Source: Gleimia coleocanis DSM 15436
GTDB taxonomy: Bacteria; Actinomycetota; Actinomycetes; Actinomycetales; Actinomycetaceae
Length of the DNA: 64,000 nucleotides
Assembly (NCBI RefSeq): GCF_000159015.1
Contig: NZ_DS999545.1
Span: forward strand, 248,001-312,000
Direction of reading: 5' to 3'
Of the stretch, positions 9,242 to 18,463 are shown one piece after another (the first letter of the stretch is position 1; each line of letters opens with the position of its first letter). The notes under the pieces are model-generated. The model did not search any database. It had not been told where the DNA came from and saw only the letters and a program-made list of their open reading frames with translations. Made by a program: the position numbers and the translations under genes.

Positions 9242-9920
9242 GTTCAGTTTCCCATTGAAACCCCGCGTAGCAGCGGGAGATTCAGTTGTTATCATTGGGC
9301 TGGGACGCTTCGGACGCTCCATGGCAGAAGAACTCATGGAAAGCGGCGTGGAAGTCCTAGGAATCGACAAATCAGCAGACGTAGTGCAACTCATGAACGG
9401 TAAACTCACCCAAGTAATCCGAGCTGATGCCTCTACTCCAGAAACACTCTACGACCTGGGCGTAAATGAGTTCTCACATGCAGTAGTTGCTATCGGTGAC
9501 GACTTAGCCTCCTCAATCCTTGTAGCTTCTTCACTGATAAAACTAAACGGTCCAGAAATCTGGGCGAAAGCCTCTACCGGGCCACAGGGGCAGATTTTCC
9601 AACAAATGGGCATTAAACATGTTTTCCACCCCGAAAAAGACATGGGACGTCGGGTGGCGCACCTGCTAACCCATTCTCTCTTCGACTACTTTGATTTGGG
9701 AGATGGGTTTGCCATGGCAACCGCAGCGCTTCCGGCTTCCATGGCAGGAGTATCTTTACGGGAGTTGAACCTGCGGGTTCGCCTGGGTATCACCATTGTT
9801 GCGGTGAAAGATCCCTCAGGTGTGTGGGCGCCTATTGTGCCTGAATCCGTGTTAGAAACCGGGCAAGTAGTTTTAGTAGCAGGTCCAAAGCAGAAGTTGG
9901 ACTCAGCTTTTAAACAATAG
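9234..9920 (+). CDS. Trk/Ktr system regulatory RCK subunit
   Basis: Cytoplasmic gating subunit of the potassium channel upstream; 228 residues. The TrkA_N Rossmann domain begins with VVIIGLGRFGRSMAEELMES (G-x-G-x-x-G) and continues to about residue 140; a TrkA_C domain (ELNLRVRLGITIVAVKD) fills the C-terminus. It starts with TTG at 9234 inside the channel gene, with GAAAGG at 9221-9226 as the ribosome site. One RCK unit, as in KtrA, not the double unit of E. coli TrkA. A strong shared terminator follows at 10105. Confidence 0.93.
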   Translation: MVKFSFPLKPRVAAGDSVVIIGLGRFGRSMAEELMESGVEVLGIDKSADVVQLMNGKLTQVIRADASTPETLYDLGVNEFSHAVVAIGDDLASSILVASSLIKLNGPEIWAKASTGPQGQIFQQMGIKHVFHPEKDMGRRVAHLLTHSLFDYFDLGDGFAMATAALPASMAGVSLRELNLRVRLGITIVAVKDPSGVWAPIVPESVLETGQVVLVAGPKQKLDSAFKQ

Positions 9921-9956
9921 GGTTGGGTTTTAAATATTTGGGTTGGGATTCTAAAA

Positions 9957-10043
9957 ATTCACATGCGAGGGCGCGTTGGGATGTGAGTTTTTGATTCTCG
10001 AGGGCGGAAACTCATATGCGAAGGCGAGTTCGGATGTGAGTTT
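9957..10043. repeat. tandem intergenic hairpins, GAA-N6-TTC family, site 1
   Basis: Two hairpins lie between trkA-like and glpC. The first has arms AAAAATTCACAT and ATGTGAGTTTTT. The second (10008-10043) has arms of 15 bases, AAACTCATATGCGAA and TTCGGATGTGAGTTT, around a GGCGAG loop, with 13 of 15 positions pairing or wobbling apart from one G-G mismatch. Two copies of CGAGGGCG sit here, at 9966 and 9999. Related pairs occur near 17.5, 29.0, 33.0 and 53.7 kb. Confidence 0.75.
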
Positions 10044-10104
10044 TGTGATTCAAGTGGTCTTCGACCATGCCTTACCCCGAAAACTAAGCACGTACTTTAA
10101 TGCA

Positions 10105-10141
10105 AAAAGTGGTGACCCGACAAAGCCGGGTCACCACTTTT
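10105..10141. terminator. bidirectional terminator between trkA-like and glpC
   Basis: Perfect 15-base stem AAAAGTGGTGACCCG / CGGGTCACCACTTTT with a 7-base loop. The A-tract before and T-tract after make it usable from both strands, as fits the convergent genes on either side. Confidence 0.9.
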
Positions 10142-10170
10142 AACACCTTTTAAACCAGGTTTACCTAAAA

Positions 10171-11436
10171 TCAGGCTTTTTGAGCGTGTGCGCTCAAATC
10201 ATCAGACAATCCGAAAGCCCAGTGAATCAAAGAGATAGGGTGAATCATCTTTGCACCAGATCCCTTAGCAATCTGCCAGCGACAAGTTTCCGTGTCACAG
10301 GCAGCCAACTCAGGGTTCGTAGCCTTAATCATGTCAAACAGTGGCTTACCAACTGCTTGGGCGATTTCATACTTCTCAGACTTCAAACCGTAAGTACCCG
10401 CGATACCACAGCATGGCTGACCTGATTCGACAACCTTCACACCCGGTACCAGTTCCATCAGTTCAACCGCTGGCATACCCATGCCCTGGCCCTTAACCTG
10501 GCAAGGCTGGTGGTAAGGCAAGGTAAGTTCCATGCCACGCATCTTTTCTACTGGCAGTTCGCCCCGGTAGTAGAGATCCAGCAGGAAGTCAGAGGTTTCA
10601 TAAGTGCGAGTTCCAACATCTTTTAAGCGTGGATCGTCAACGCCCATGATTTCGTGTGCTTCGTGCTTAAGCATGCCCGCGCAGGAACCAGAGGAAGAAA
10701 TGATGGTCAGGTCTTTACCGGCAGAAATCAGATCATCACAGAGTTTCAGAACCTTCTTAGTAGCGCCACCGAAGAGACCGTTGGACTGTTCAGCCAGACC
10801 ACAGCAACCCTGCTTTGGAATCAGCACTTCGTAGCCCAAATATTCCAGGATTTCGATGGTGTGCTTTGAAGTCTGTACTTCAAAGTAGCCACCTGCACAG
10901 CCGTGCATGAACACAACTGGACCCTTAGTTGCTGGGGTGGTGCGAGCTGGACGTTTACGCAGCCAGGAACGCAGGGTGGCGGCATGTGCCTTCGGCATGG
11001 GAGCGTCTTCGTCAATACCGATGACTTTATCAATGACCTTACGCAGTGGTTTGATTCCCAGGGCGGCGTTAGCGATTGGAGCGACTGGGCTCATTGCCAT
11101 ACCCATGAGAGTAGTTTGGGTGATGAGGCGGTCACGGATTGGCATACCGTTTTGTGCTTTCATCACTGCGCGTGCCTGTGCGTTGATTTCCGCAATCTTT
11201 ACGCCCTGAGGGCAAACCATGGTGCAGATACCACAGCCAGAACAGTAGTCCAAGGAGTGGTCGACGGATTCGCCGTTGCGGAAGCGTTCAGCCTGTGGAC
11301 CAACGAACTTTGGTCCGGGGAACTTTGGGGTTATGCGGGCGACAGGACACTGGGTTTCACAGATGGTGCACTTTACGCAGTTGTCGAGGGAAGTGCGTGC
11401 CAGGTTCCGGCGAGCAATATCGATTGGATTAGTCAT
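10171..11436 (-). CDS. glpC: anaerobic glycerol-3-phosphate dehydrogenase subunit C
   Basis: Membrane-associated iron-sulfur subunit that passes electrons from GlpAB towards quinones. 421 residues. Two 4Fe-4S motifs lie near the N-terminus (CVKCTICETQCP at about 20-31, CSGCGICTMVCP at about 65-76), followed by two CCG domains (FMHGCAGGYFE with QGCCGLAEQ, and PYHQPCQVKG with QPCCGIAGTYG). Its ATG lies inside the end of glpB (8-base overlap), so it is the last gene of glpABC. The bidirectional terminator at 10105 ends the operon. Confidence 0.95.
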   Translation of the reverse strand: MTNPIDIARRNLARTSLDNCVKCTICETQCPVARITPKFPGPKFVGPQAERFRNGESVDHSLDYCSGCGICTMVCPQGVKIAEINAQARAVMKAQNGMPIRDRLITQTTLMGMAMSPVAPIANAALGIKPLRKVIDKVIGIDEDAPMPKAHAATLRSWLRKRPARTTPATKGPVVFMHGCAGGYFEVQTSKHTIEILEYLGYEVLIPKQGCCGLAEQSNGLFGGATKKVLKLCDDLISAGKDLTIISSSGSCAGMLKHEAHEIMGVDDPRLKDVGTRTYETSDFLLDLYYRGELPVEKMRGMELTLPYHQPCQVKGQGMGMPAVELMELVPGVKVVESGQPCCGIAGTYGLKSEKYEIAQAVGKPLFDMIKATNPELAACDTETCRWQIAKGSGAKMIHPISLIHWAFGLSDDLSAHAQKA

Positions 11437-12754
11437 TGTCTGCTCCTAGGATGAAATCGGTTGCGCGGATCATGGAACCTAACGCAATACCTTCACCAGA
11501 TTTTTCCTGCCAACGCATTGCGCCAGCGATGGTGCCACCAAGTACGTGTACGTTGTCGTAGACGCGTTCACCGGTGGCGTCTAGTGGACGCATATCCGCG
11601 TCAACTGCGACACCAACTTTGAAGAGTGCCTGCTGGTCTCCCCAGTAGTCACCGTGAATGAGCTTTTCAATGGGAGCTTCGGTGACGGGCAGATCCAGGG
11701 CGCGTTCAGTAATCTTGCAGTAAGAATCCAAGTTGAGTGCGCCGGATTCAAAACCGCCGCCTGCCAGTACTACGTGATCAACAGGGATTTCTCGAGGGCG
11801 ACCAGCGGTAGCTACTACCACGTGAGTTACCTTTTTACCGTCTGCAACTACGCCAGTTGCTTCAGTGCCAAGCATGAAGCGGATGCGAGCATCCTTTACT
11901 GCCTGAGTGAGTTTCTGGTTGAGGCGCATACCTGGAACAGATGGTGGTGGGAGTGGGATTTCGAAGACGGGGTGTCCGACGAGTTCCTGGAACTTTTCGA
12001 AGAGCCCGTCGCCAGCTACGCCCAGAACTGCGGGGAGACCCACGGTTTCGCCTTCTTCAACCTGTGCGGCAACGAGCTTTGCGAAGGCTTCTAGCTTAGC
12101 TGGGTCTTCTAAAGCGCGCGCGAAGTTCAAAGCGGAAGTATCAACTTCTCCGGCACGGGCTTCAAACTCTACGTGAACTGCGCGAGCGCTCACGCGACCG
12201 CCGTCTTCTAAGTCAGTGCGGTTAAGGTTTTCGGCACAGAACTGTGGGTAGAAGTCCTTAATCTGACGGATACCGACAATCACGAATTTCTTACCGGCCA
12301 CGCAGTCACCACTAACCATGGAAGGTTGCGCTAAAGCAGTAGGGCGGATAGCGCCAATTGCGGTAGGTAGGTAGTAGTTACGAGCTACGTCTCCAACCAG
12401 CAGGCCGGTGCCAACTTTTTCAACCAGGTAATCAGCACCACGCTTAACTGCATCTGAACCAATCAGGTCATATGGGTGAGAGCCAGTAATCTCATCTACT
12501 GGGAATGGGTGAGAGTCGATAGCTTCCAGAGGGTTACGTACTCGTTTGTCGCGAGCGTGACGCTGTGCGTCGCCCTCGGAACAATCTTCGTCGCCGGTCA
12601 GCGGAACGTAACCCAAAATGTCAACGGATCCTTGGGAAAGCTGCAGACCGCCGATGCCCTTTGAAGCCAAAGTGACGTGGTGGCCAGCTTCACGCAGACG
12701 CAAAGCCGCGGTTAGACCGGCAATACCGGCGCCAATTACAACTACTGAACTCAT
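11429..12754 (-). CDS. glpB: anaerobic glycerol-3-phosphate dehydrogenase subunit B
   Basis: FAD/FMN-binding subunit of the anaerobic glycerol-3-phosphate dehydrogenase. 441 residues. It opens with the dinucleotide fold SVVVIGAGIAGLTAALRLREAG and later has the flavoprotein segments DHVVLAGGGFESGALNLD and NVHVLGGTIAGA. Start overlaps glpA's stop by four bases (ATGA) and its stop overlaps glpC. Two copies of the dispersed octamer are inside the gene, at 11793 and 12571, in opposite orientations, showing that the motif is tolerated in coding sequence. Confidence 0.95.
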   Translation of the reverse strand: MSSVVVIGAGIAGLTAALRLREAGHHVTLASKGIGGLQLSQGSVDILGYVPLTGDEDCSEGDAQRHARDKRVRNPLEAIDSHPFPVDEITGSHPYDLIGSDAVKRGADYLVEKVGTGLLVGDVARNYYLPTAIGAIRPTALAQPSMVSGDCVAGKKFVIVGIRQIKDFYPQFCAENLNRTDLEDGGRVSARAVHVEFEARAGEVDTSALNFARALEDPAKLEAFAKLVAAQVEEGETVGLPAVLGVAGDGLFEKFQELVGHPVFEIPLPPPSVPGMRLNQKLTQAVKDARIRFMLGTEATGVVADGKKVTHVVVATAGRPREIPVDHVVLAGGGFESGALNLDSYCKITERALDLPVTEAPIEKLIHGDYWGDQQALFKVGVAVDADMRPLDATGERVYDNVHVLGGTIAGAMRWQEKSGEGIALGSMIRATDFILGADND

Positions 12755-14343
12755 CGCACTGCCTTACTCTTAATCTGCTGATCGTCAACAACTGGGAGGT
12801 GTTCGATATCCAAAGTGCCTTGGAAAATCCAGTCATCCAAAGCAGTTTGACGTACCTGCCGACCGAAGAGGATTGGCCACAGGCCGATCCAACGGTTCTT
12901 TAGGAACAGACGCATCAGTTCAGTTACGTCTGCAACGTCGCCACGTTCCATTTCCTGGGTGATGCCGGCGGCACGCATGGAGCAGAAGCCACCCTGACAT
13001 GGGCCCATTCCCAGACGCAGCTGGCGACGGAGGTCGTCGAAGGTTGCGTTTGGTTGAACTTCCAGGAGCTGTTCGAACATGTGGCGGTTCATCAGTTCGC
13101 ATTCACAGATAATCTGTGACTTGAAGCGGTCTTCTTCACGTTCGCCCAGGCGGTGGGTGACTTTGTAGTTGTCGCCTACGATGGTGCCTGGCATGATTTC
13201 GGTGTCGGTGATGCAGAGGCGGTTTTCACCCATTTGCTGGCACATGTAGTCGACTGTGTTCTTTGCCATCAGACGGTAGGTGGTGAGCTTACCGCCAGCG
13301 ATGGTGAGCAGACCGGAAACACCGTCGCGCGCCTGGTGGTCGATGATTGACATGCCGCGGGACATGTGGCGGGTGTCATCAGCTGCCACGCGAGTGTCTT
13401 TAATGAGTGGGCGTGCGCCTGCCCAAGCGTGTACGGCGCGGGCATTACGGAAACCTGGGATGAGGGCTTCACCTGCGTCCAGCATTTGCTGTACTTCGTT
13501 ACGAGGGATTTCCAGGTGGTCTGCAGAGTCGACTTTTACGTCGGTGGTGCCGATGATGCAGACGGTGTGGACTGGTACCAGAATGTCACCGTCAGCAGGG
13601 TAGATGCAGCGGTTTACGACGGAGTTCACCAGGCGGTGGTTCATAGCGATCATGATGCCGCGTCCCGGTACCACGTTTACTTCTTCGATGCCGGCTTTCG
13701 CTGCGACTTCACCTGCCCATGGGCCGGCGGCGTTGATGGCGAAGCGACAGTTGATGAGGATGTCTTCGCCGGTTTTAGTGCCGTGTACTTGTACGGCTTC
13801 GACTTGACCGTTGTTGACGTGGATTTTGTCTACGCGGTGGTAGGTTAGTACTTCTGCACCGTATTTCTTTGCGGAACGGATTGCGCCCCAGAGCATGGCC
13901 CAGCCGTCGACGGTTTTGTCTTTTACGGCGAAGGCGCGGGTGATGCCGGGGTTGAGGCGTGGTTCGCGGCGGAGGGCTTCTTCGATGGAGATTTCTTCGG
14001 CCCAGACGCCGGTGTCTTGGGCGCCTTTGATGAAGCGGTCGCCGAATTCTGGGTCATCGTGTGGGGTGACTACGAAGAGGCCACCGGTGTCTTCGACTGC
14101 GTCTGGGTGTAGTCGCGCGATGATTTCGTTTTCTTGGGCGCATTCGGTTGCGGAGTGTGGGTCGGATACGACGTAGCGGCCACCTGAGTGGAGCAGCCCG
14201 TGGTAGCGGCCGGTGGTGCCTTGGCCCAGGTCGGCGCGTTCTACCAGGATTGCTTTGAAGCCGCGCATTACTAGGTCGCGTAGTACGCCAACGCCGGTGG
14301 CTCCACCGCCGATGACTACTACGTCTGTTTCGAGTGTCTGCAT
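12751..14343 (-). CDS. glpA: anaerobic glycerol-3-phosphate dehydrogenase subunit A
   Basis: Catalytic FAD subunit oxidising glycerol-3-phosphate to dihydroxyacetone phosphate. An open frame extends to 14406, but the ATG at 14343 is chosen: it has a GGAG ribosome site six bases upstream and places VVVIGGGATGVGVLRDL at the usual position near residue 8. About 530 residues. FAD-dependent DAO domain to about residue 390, then a BFD-like 2Fe-2S domain (IICECELMNRHMFEQLL ... MGPCQGGFCSMRA). First gene of the glpABC operon; promoter expected in 14344-14700. Confidence 0.95.
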   Translation of the reverse strand: MQTLETDVVVIGGGATGVGVLRDLVMRGFKAILVERADLGQGTTGRYHGLLHSGGRYVVSDPHSATECAQENEIIARLHPDAVEDTGGLFVVTPHDDPEFGDRFIKGAQDTGVWAEEISIEEALRREPRLNPGITRAFAVKDKTVDGWAMLWGAIRSAKKYGAEVLTYHRVDKIHVNNGQVEAVQVHGTKTGEDILINCRFAINAAGPWAGEVAAKAGIEEVNVVPGRGIMIAMNHRLVNSVVNRCIYPADGDILVPVHTVCIIGTTDVKVDSADHLEIPRNEVQQMLDAGEALIPGFRNARAVHAWAGARPLIKDTRVAADDTRHMSRGMSIIDHQARDGVSGLLTIAGGKLTTYRLMAKNTVDYMCQQMGENRLCITDTEIMPGTIVGDNYKVTHRLGEREEDRFKSQIICECELMNRHMFEQLLEVQPNATFDDLRRQLRLGMGPCQGGFCSMRAAGITQEMERGDVADVTELMRLFLKNRWIGLWPILFGRQVRQTALDDWIFQGTLDIEHLPVVDDQQIKSKAVR

Positions 14344-14700
14344 GGTTGCTCCGTTGCTTGTCTTTTGGGGCGGTGCGTTGCGGGTCCTTCGTTGGCTACC
14401 CGGCAATGCACATATGTCCTTACTCTTTAATCGTATGACCGCTTGGGTGAGCTATTTACGCATTTTGCTTATTCTCACTGTCTTTAGGGGGTGGTGAGAA
14501 TCCGTGCATGTGAGCTTGGTAGAAAAGCCTGGTTTTCCGGGTTTTTCATTTTCCGAGGGCGGTTTATTCAGCTGTTTAAATAGGTTTCTAAGTAAATAAA
14601 ACCTATACGTTTGTTAGCTATTTCTTAGGCGATTACGCAAAATCTGCGTTACTTAAATAATTCGTGGAGGGTGGTAGACGCCGCCCTCGGAAAACAAAAA
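14344..14700. other. non-coding leader region upstream of glpA
   Basis: No credible gene. This stretch should hold the glpABC promoter. It carries two copies of the dispersed motif in inverted orientation about 120 bases apart: CCGAGGGCGG at 14553-14562 (after a TTTT tract) and CCGCCCTCGG at 14681-14690 (before AAAA). The second directly abuts the tail of the glpK terminator. Confidence 0.6.
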
Positions 14701-14730
14701 AGGGAGCCCCACCCAAAGGTGAGGCTCCCT
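14701..14730 (-). terminator. glpK terminator
   Basis: Stem AGGGAGCCCCACC / GGTGAGGCTCCCT (13 bases, one C-A mismatch) with a CAAA loop, 15 bases beyond the glpK stop on the minus strand and followed there by a T-rich run. Confidence 0.85.
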
Positions 14731-14744
14731 AAAGTTATTTAGAA

Positions 14745-16271
14745 TCAGGCGTTACGTACGTCGTCATCTACCCAGTCGAAGGTGCGGGTTACAGCCTTCT
14801 TCCACAGGCGGTAGGTGCGGTCACGTTCTGCAGCGTCCATGGATGGGCTCCAACGCTTGCCTTCTGCCCAGTTGTCGATAACGTCCTGTTCGCCTTCCCA
14901 GAAGCCAACTGCAATACCAGCTGCGTAAGCAGCACCCAAAGCAGTGGTTTCAGCAACCTGAGGAGCCACAACGTCTACACCCAGGATGTCTGCCTGGAAC
15001 TGCATCAGCAGTTCGTTAGCGATCATGCCGCCGTCAACACGCAGTTCGGTCAGGGCAACGCCGGAGTCAGCATTCATAGCGTCCAGAACTTCGCGAGTCT
15101 GGAATGCGGTTGCTTCCAGGGTTGCACGAGCAATGTGTCCAACGTTGTTGAAACGGGTCAGACCAACGATTGCGCCGCGAGCATCATCCTTCCAGTATGG
15201 TGCGAACAGACCGGAGAATGCTGGTACGAAGTAAACACCACCGTTGTCTTCAACAGAGCGTGCCAGGCCTTCGATTTCTGGAGCGGAGGTGAACATCTTC
15301 AAGTTGTCGCGCAGCCACTGAACCAGGGAACCGGTAACAGCAATGGAACCTTCCAGTGCGTAAACAGCTGGTGCTTCGCCAATCTTGTAGCACAGAGTGG
15401 TCAGCAGGCCGTTTTCGGACTGTACTGGTTCATGACCGGTGTTCATCAGCATGAAGCAGCCAGTGCCGTAGGTGTTCTTAGCCATGCCCTTTTCGAAACA
15501 TGCCTGACCGAAGGTTGCTGCCTGCTGGTCGCCGAGGATACCGGAGATTGGGGTGTCAATCAGCAGACCGTTCTTACGACCGTAGCCGTAGATTTCAGAA
15601 GAGGAACGAATCTGAGGAAGCATGGACATTGGGATGCCCATGTCTGCGCAGATGTCTTCACGCCACTGCAGGGTCTTCAGGTCCATCAGCATGGTACGGG
15701 ATGCGTTGGAAACGTCAGTTGCGTGTACGCCACCGTTTACGCCGCCGGTCAGGTTCCACAGGGTCCAGGTGTCGGTGTTGCCGAACAGCAGGTCGCCAGC
15801 TTCTGCCTTTTCGCGTGCGCCTTCTACGTTGTCCAGAATCCACTTAATCTTTGGACCAGAGAAGTAGGTTGCCAGTGGCAGACCACAGATTTCCTTGTAC
15901 TTGTCGTTGCCGACTTCGCCTGCCAGTTCGCGGACGATTTCTGCGGTACGGGTATCCTGCCAAACGATTGCGTTGTAGACTGGTTCGCCGGTGTTCTTAT
16001 CCCAAACAACGGTGGTTTCGCGCTGGTTGGTGATACCTACTGCAGCCAGATCGTGGCGGTTGATTTCAGCTTTGGAAAGTGCTTGGCCTACAGCTTCGCG
16101 GATGTTTTCCCAGATTTCTACTGGGTTGTGTTCTACCCAACCTGCCTTAGGGAAGATTTGTTCGTGTTCCAGCTGGCCAACGGAAACGATCTTACCGGCG
16201 TGGTCGAATACGATTGCGCGAGAAGAGGTAGTGCCCTGGTCGATAGAAAGAACGTACTTCTTTTCAGTCAT
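14745..16271 (-). CDS. glpK: glycerol kinase
   Basis: Phosphorylates glycerol to glycerol-3-phosphate with ATP, feeding GlpABC next door. About 508 residues of FGGY kinase: [18 protein letters not shown] at the N-terminus, [31 protein letters not shown] and the ATP-site segment [19 protein letters not shown]. The open frame runs back to 16412, but that extension is arginine/proline-rich and unlike the family; the ATG at 16271 with AGGAAG upstream starts the normal protein ([15 protein letters not shown]). Divergent from the SorC-type regulator. Confidence 0.96.
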   Translation of the reverse strand: MTEKKYVLSIDQGTTSSRAIVFDHAGKIVSVGQLEHEQIFPKAGWVEHNPVEIWENIREAVGQALSKAEINRHDLAAVGITNQRETTVVWDKNTGEPVYNAIVWQDTRTAEIVRELAGEVGNDKYKEICGLPLATYFSGPKIKWILDNVEGAREKAEAGDLLFGNTDTWTLWNLTGGVNGGVHATDVSNASRTMLMDLKTLQWREDICADMGIPMSMLPQIRSSSEIYGYGRKNGLLIDTPISGILGDQQAATFGQACFEKGMAKNTYGTGCFMLMNTGHEPVQSENGLLTTLCYKIGEAPAVYALEGSIAVTGSLVQWLRDNLKMFTSAPEIEGLARSVEDNGGVYFVPAFSGLFAPYWKDDARGAIVGLTRFNNVGHIARATLEATAFQTREVLDAMNADSGVALTELRVDGGMIANELLMQFQADILGVDVVAPQVAETTALGAAYAAGIAVGFWEGEQDVIDNWAEGKRWSPSMDAAERDRTYRLWKKAVTRTFDWVDDDVRNA

Positions 16272-16409
16272 TTTGTTTTCACTTCCTTGTGGAGCCGGGC
16301 TTGCCCGGAGTTTTGCTGTTTTCTTCACCCTGTGACCGACCGGTGGCGTCATCGCGCGCCGAGGGGGTCGTTGGAGTGTGAAGTTCGTATCTGATGTTCG
16401 TCTGAACAC

Positions 16410-16512
16410 CAATAGTCCTATTGTGACGTATTCGAGTGATTTAAATTTAGTTACTGGGACGATTTGGACATGAATTGGTCATGTGTGCATGGCACACTAT
16501 ATATTGTGACCA
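16410..16512. promoter_or_regulatory. operator-like inverted repeats between glpK and the SorC-type regulator
   Basis: Three nested dyads lie in the divergent promoter region: CAATAGTCCTATTG at 16410-16423; GTGTGC-ATG-GCACAC at 16483-16497; and TGGTCA (16476-16481) with TGACCA (16507-16512). The last arm overlaps the regulator's GTG start. These are plausible binding sites for the regulator; which one is used is not known. Confidence 0.55.
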
Positions 16513-17486
16513 TTCGAGATAATGACGCGCATGAAGCAGCGTCGATGTATTACCTGCAGGGCGAAACTATGGAAACCATCGCCCGGCACTTGGGAGTATC
16601 CCGTTCTTCAGTTTCACGCTTACTGGCATATGCTCGTGAAACTGGTTTGGTGCGTATTACCGTGGCAGCTGCTCCCGGTGAACGTGGCACGCTGGCAGGC
16701 GAACTAAACCGGTTCTTTGGGATTAATTCCACGGTTGTCCGCGTCCGCGATTTTGATACTGGCGTAAACCGTTTAGGAAATGTAGCGAAGGTTGCTGCTG
16801 AACGCCTGATGGATATGGTGGGCGCAGGGGATACACTGGCAATCGCGTGGGGTAATACCACTGCGGAAGTTGCTCGTCATTTACCTCCGGTGGAAATCCC
16901 TAACGTGACGGTAGTGCAGCTTAATGGTGCGGGTTCTTCCACTGGCGCTGGTGTTCGCTATATTGACACCACGATTTCGCAAGCGGCGGAATCTTTCGGC
17001 GCAAATATGGTGCACTTCCCAGTCCCAGCTTTCTTTGATTACGCGGAGACTAAGCAGCAACTGTGGCAGGAACGGTCAGTACGCTACGTGCTGGATACTA
17101 TCGAAGATGCGAATATTGCGGTTTTCGGTGTGGGAGCATTTGATGGTGATATGCCGTCTCATGTTTATTCGGCGGGCTATATTGATCCGGAAGAAATTGC
17201 GGCTTTGCGGGCAGATGGCGTAGTTGGCGACGTCTGTACTGTTCTTTTGCGCGAGGACGGATCTTACGACTTACCGATTAATGAGCGGGCTTCTGGTCCT
17301 GATCCGCAGACTCTACGGAAGATTCCGCGTCGCCTGTGTGTTGTAGCGGGTGAAGCTAAGACGATTCCATTGATTGCGGCTTTACGAGCTGGTTTAATTA
17401 CTGACTTGGTGGTTGATGATCGTACGGCTCGTCGTGTGTTGGAAAAGATTCGTCTTTCCGGTGCGGGTGTGCGTAGCTTCGGCTAA
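16506..17486 (+). CDS. SorC-family transcriptional regulator of glycerol genes (predicted)
   Basis: DNA-binding regulator with a sugar-phosphate-sensing domain; about 326 residues from the GTG at 16506. The N-terminal helix-turn-helix is YYLQGETMETIARHLGVSRSSVSRLL; the rest is a SorC/DeoR-type effector domain (GDTLAIAWGNTTAEVARHL, NVTVVQLNGAGSSTG, IAVFGVGAFDGDMPSHV, VVAGEAKTIPLIAALRAG). A frame extension to TTG 16464 adds residues unlike the family. Divergent from glpK, so it probably senses a glycerol or triose phosphate and controls glpK and glpABC. Most actinobacteria use DeoR- or IclR-type regulators here. Confidence 0.85.
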   Translation: MTIRDNDAHEAASMYYLQGETMETIARHLGVSRSSVSRLLAYARETGLVRITVAAAPGERGTLAGELNRFFGINSTVVRVRDFDTGVNRLGNVAKVAAERLMDMVGAGDTLAIAWGNTTAEVARHLPPVEIPNVTVVQLNGAGSSTGAGVRYIDTTISQAAESFGANMVHFPVPAFFDYAETKQQLWQERSVRYVLDTIEDANIAVFGVGAFDGDMPSHVYSAGYIDPEEIAALRADGVVGDVCTVLLREDGSYDLPINERASGPDPQTLRKIPRRLCVVAGEAKTIPLIAALRAGLITDLVVDDRTARRVLEKIRLSGAGVRSFG

Positions 17487-17496
17487 TCCAGATTTT

Positions 17497-17555
17497 CTGC
17501 GCGCGAACTGCGATTCGGACGCAGAGGAAACGCGGGAACGCGAGTTCGGACGCAA
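17497..17555. repeat. tandem GAA-N6-TTC hairpins, site 2
   Basis: First unit: CTGCGCGCGAA, loop CTGCGA, TTCGGACGCAG (9 of 11 pair). Second unit: GGGAA, loop CGCGAG, TTCGGACGC, with weaker outer arms. Same apex as the pairs near 10.0, 29.0, 33.0 and 53.7 kb but different arm sequence. Confidence 0.65.
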
Positions 17556-17567
17556 GTGCTTAAATAA

Positions 17568-17605
17568 TAATGGTGGTGGTTCCCAGTTGGGAACCACCAC
17601 CATTA
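17568..17605. terminator. bidirectional terminator between regulator and pspA
   Basis: Perfect 18-base inverted repeat TAATGGTGGTGGTTCCCA / TGGGAACCACCACCATTA with a 2-base centre, followed by a T-run. It serves the convergent SorC-type regulator and pspA genes. Confidence 0.88.
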
Positions 17606-17632
17606 GTTTTAGTTAGTTACTAGATATTAAGC

Positions 17633-18370
17633 TCAGTCTTCAATCTGACGTGGCTGACCCAGGTTCTTCAAAGCTGCCAAACGAGCTTCGATTTCTAGGT
17701 CATCAGCGGAGGCTTCCAGTTCTTCGAACTTCGCTTCAAAGGAATCTGCAGCCAGTTCCAGTTTGCCAGCGATAATAGCTTCCTGTTGGCGGACGCGGTC
17801 TTCGAAACGGGACAGTTCTGAATTTGGGTCCAGTACGTTGATAGAAGAAACAGTTGCGTGGAGCTTCTGTTGTGCTTCAGCAGTACGCTGACGAGCGATT
17901 AGTTGATCGCGCTTAGTTTTAAGGTCTTCGAGCTTTACTCGAGATTGGTTTAAACCGCTCTTTAGCTTTTCAACTACATCACGCTGTGTTGCGATTACTG
18001 GTTCTGCTTCCTTAACTTCACGTTCGAAGTCAATCTGCTTAGCTAGCGCGGTGCGAGCCAACGCATCCCACTTGGCAGCCTCATCTTCGCGTCCTGCTGC
18101 GCGCACTTCATCAGCTTTCTTAGAAGCAGCGATTGCTTTTACGCCCCACTCACGTACGGCAATCTGATCTTCTTCGTAGTCTTTTTCTGCCAGACGCAAG
18201 TTTCCGATAGTTTGAGCTACTGCTTCTTCAGCTTCAACGATGGAGTTAGTGTAGTCACGAACCAGCTGGTCTAGCATTTTTTGTGGGTCTTCGGCGCGGT
18301 CAAGCAGAGCATTAATATTTGCTTTTGCTAGTTGAGTGATACGGCCCAAGATAGACTGCTTTTCTGCCAT
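17633..18370 (-). CDS. pspA: PspA/IM30 family membrane-stress protein
   Basis: Peripheral membrane protein that forms scaffolds on damaged membranes. 245 residues from the ATG at 18370, which has AAGGAT upstream and starts the family's usual N-terminal helix (MAEKQSILGRITQLAKANINALLDRAEDP). Nearly the whole protein is coiled-coil (VVEKLKSGLNQSRVKLEDLKTKR and others). An in-frame extension to 18415 is unlikely. The TPM-domain gene upstream runs in the same direction and ends 94 bases away; PspA often works with membrane partners encoded beside it. Confidence 0.9.
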   Translation of the reverse strand: MAEKQSILGRITQLAKANINALLDRAEDPQKMLDQLVRDYTNSIVEAEEAVAQTIGNLRLAEKDYEEDQIAVREWGVKAIAASKKADEVRAAGREDEAAKWDALARTALAKQIDFEREVKEAEPVIATQRDVVEKLKSGLNQSRVKLEDLKTKRDQLIARQRTAEAQQKLHATVSSINVLDPNSELSRFEDRVRQQEAIIAGKLELAADSFEAKFEELEASADDLEIEARLAALKNLGQPRQIED

Positions 18371-18463
18371 GATTATCCTTTCATAGGAACTCACAGAGTG
18401 TCTGTTGCACTCCAAACATTCTCATTGTAAGTGGTTTAGGTTACTTTTTCTTGTTGATTTTAT

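Noticed and set aside
13366-13848. Open frame of 160 codons antisense to glpA
   Set aside because: Shadow frame; no motif, and glpA is certain on the other strand.
14344-14406. Longer glpA start at 14406
   Set aside because: ATG 14343 has a GGAG site and puts the FAD loop at its normal place.
15135-16394. Long open frame of 419 codons antisense to glpK
   Set aside because: It mirrors the codon bias of glpK, has a Cys/Phe/Val-rich product like no protein family, and lacks a ribosome site.
16272-16412. Longer glpK start at 16412
   Set aside because: Arg/Pro-rich extension unlike glycerol kinases; ATG 16271 has AGGAAG upstream.
16464-16505. TTG 16464 as start of the SorC-type regulator
   Set aside because: The extra residues are not part of the family and would place the operator dyads inside the gene.
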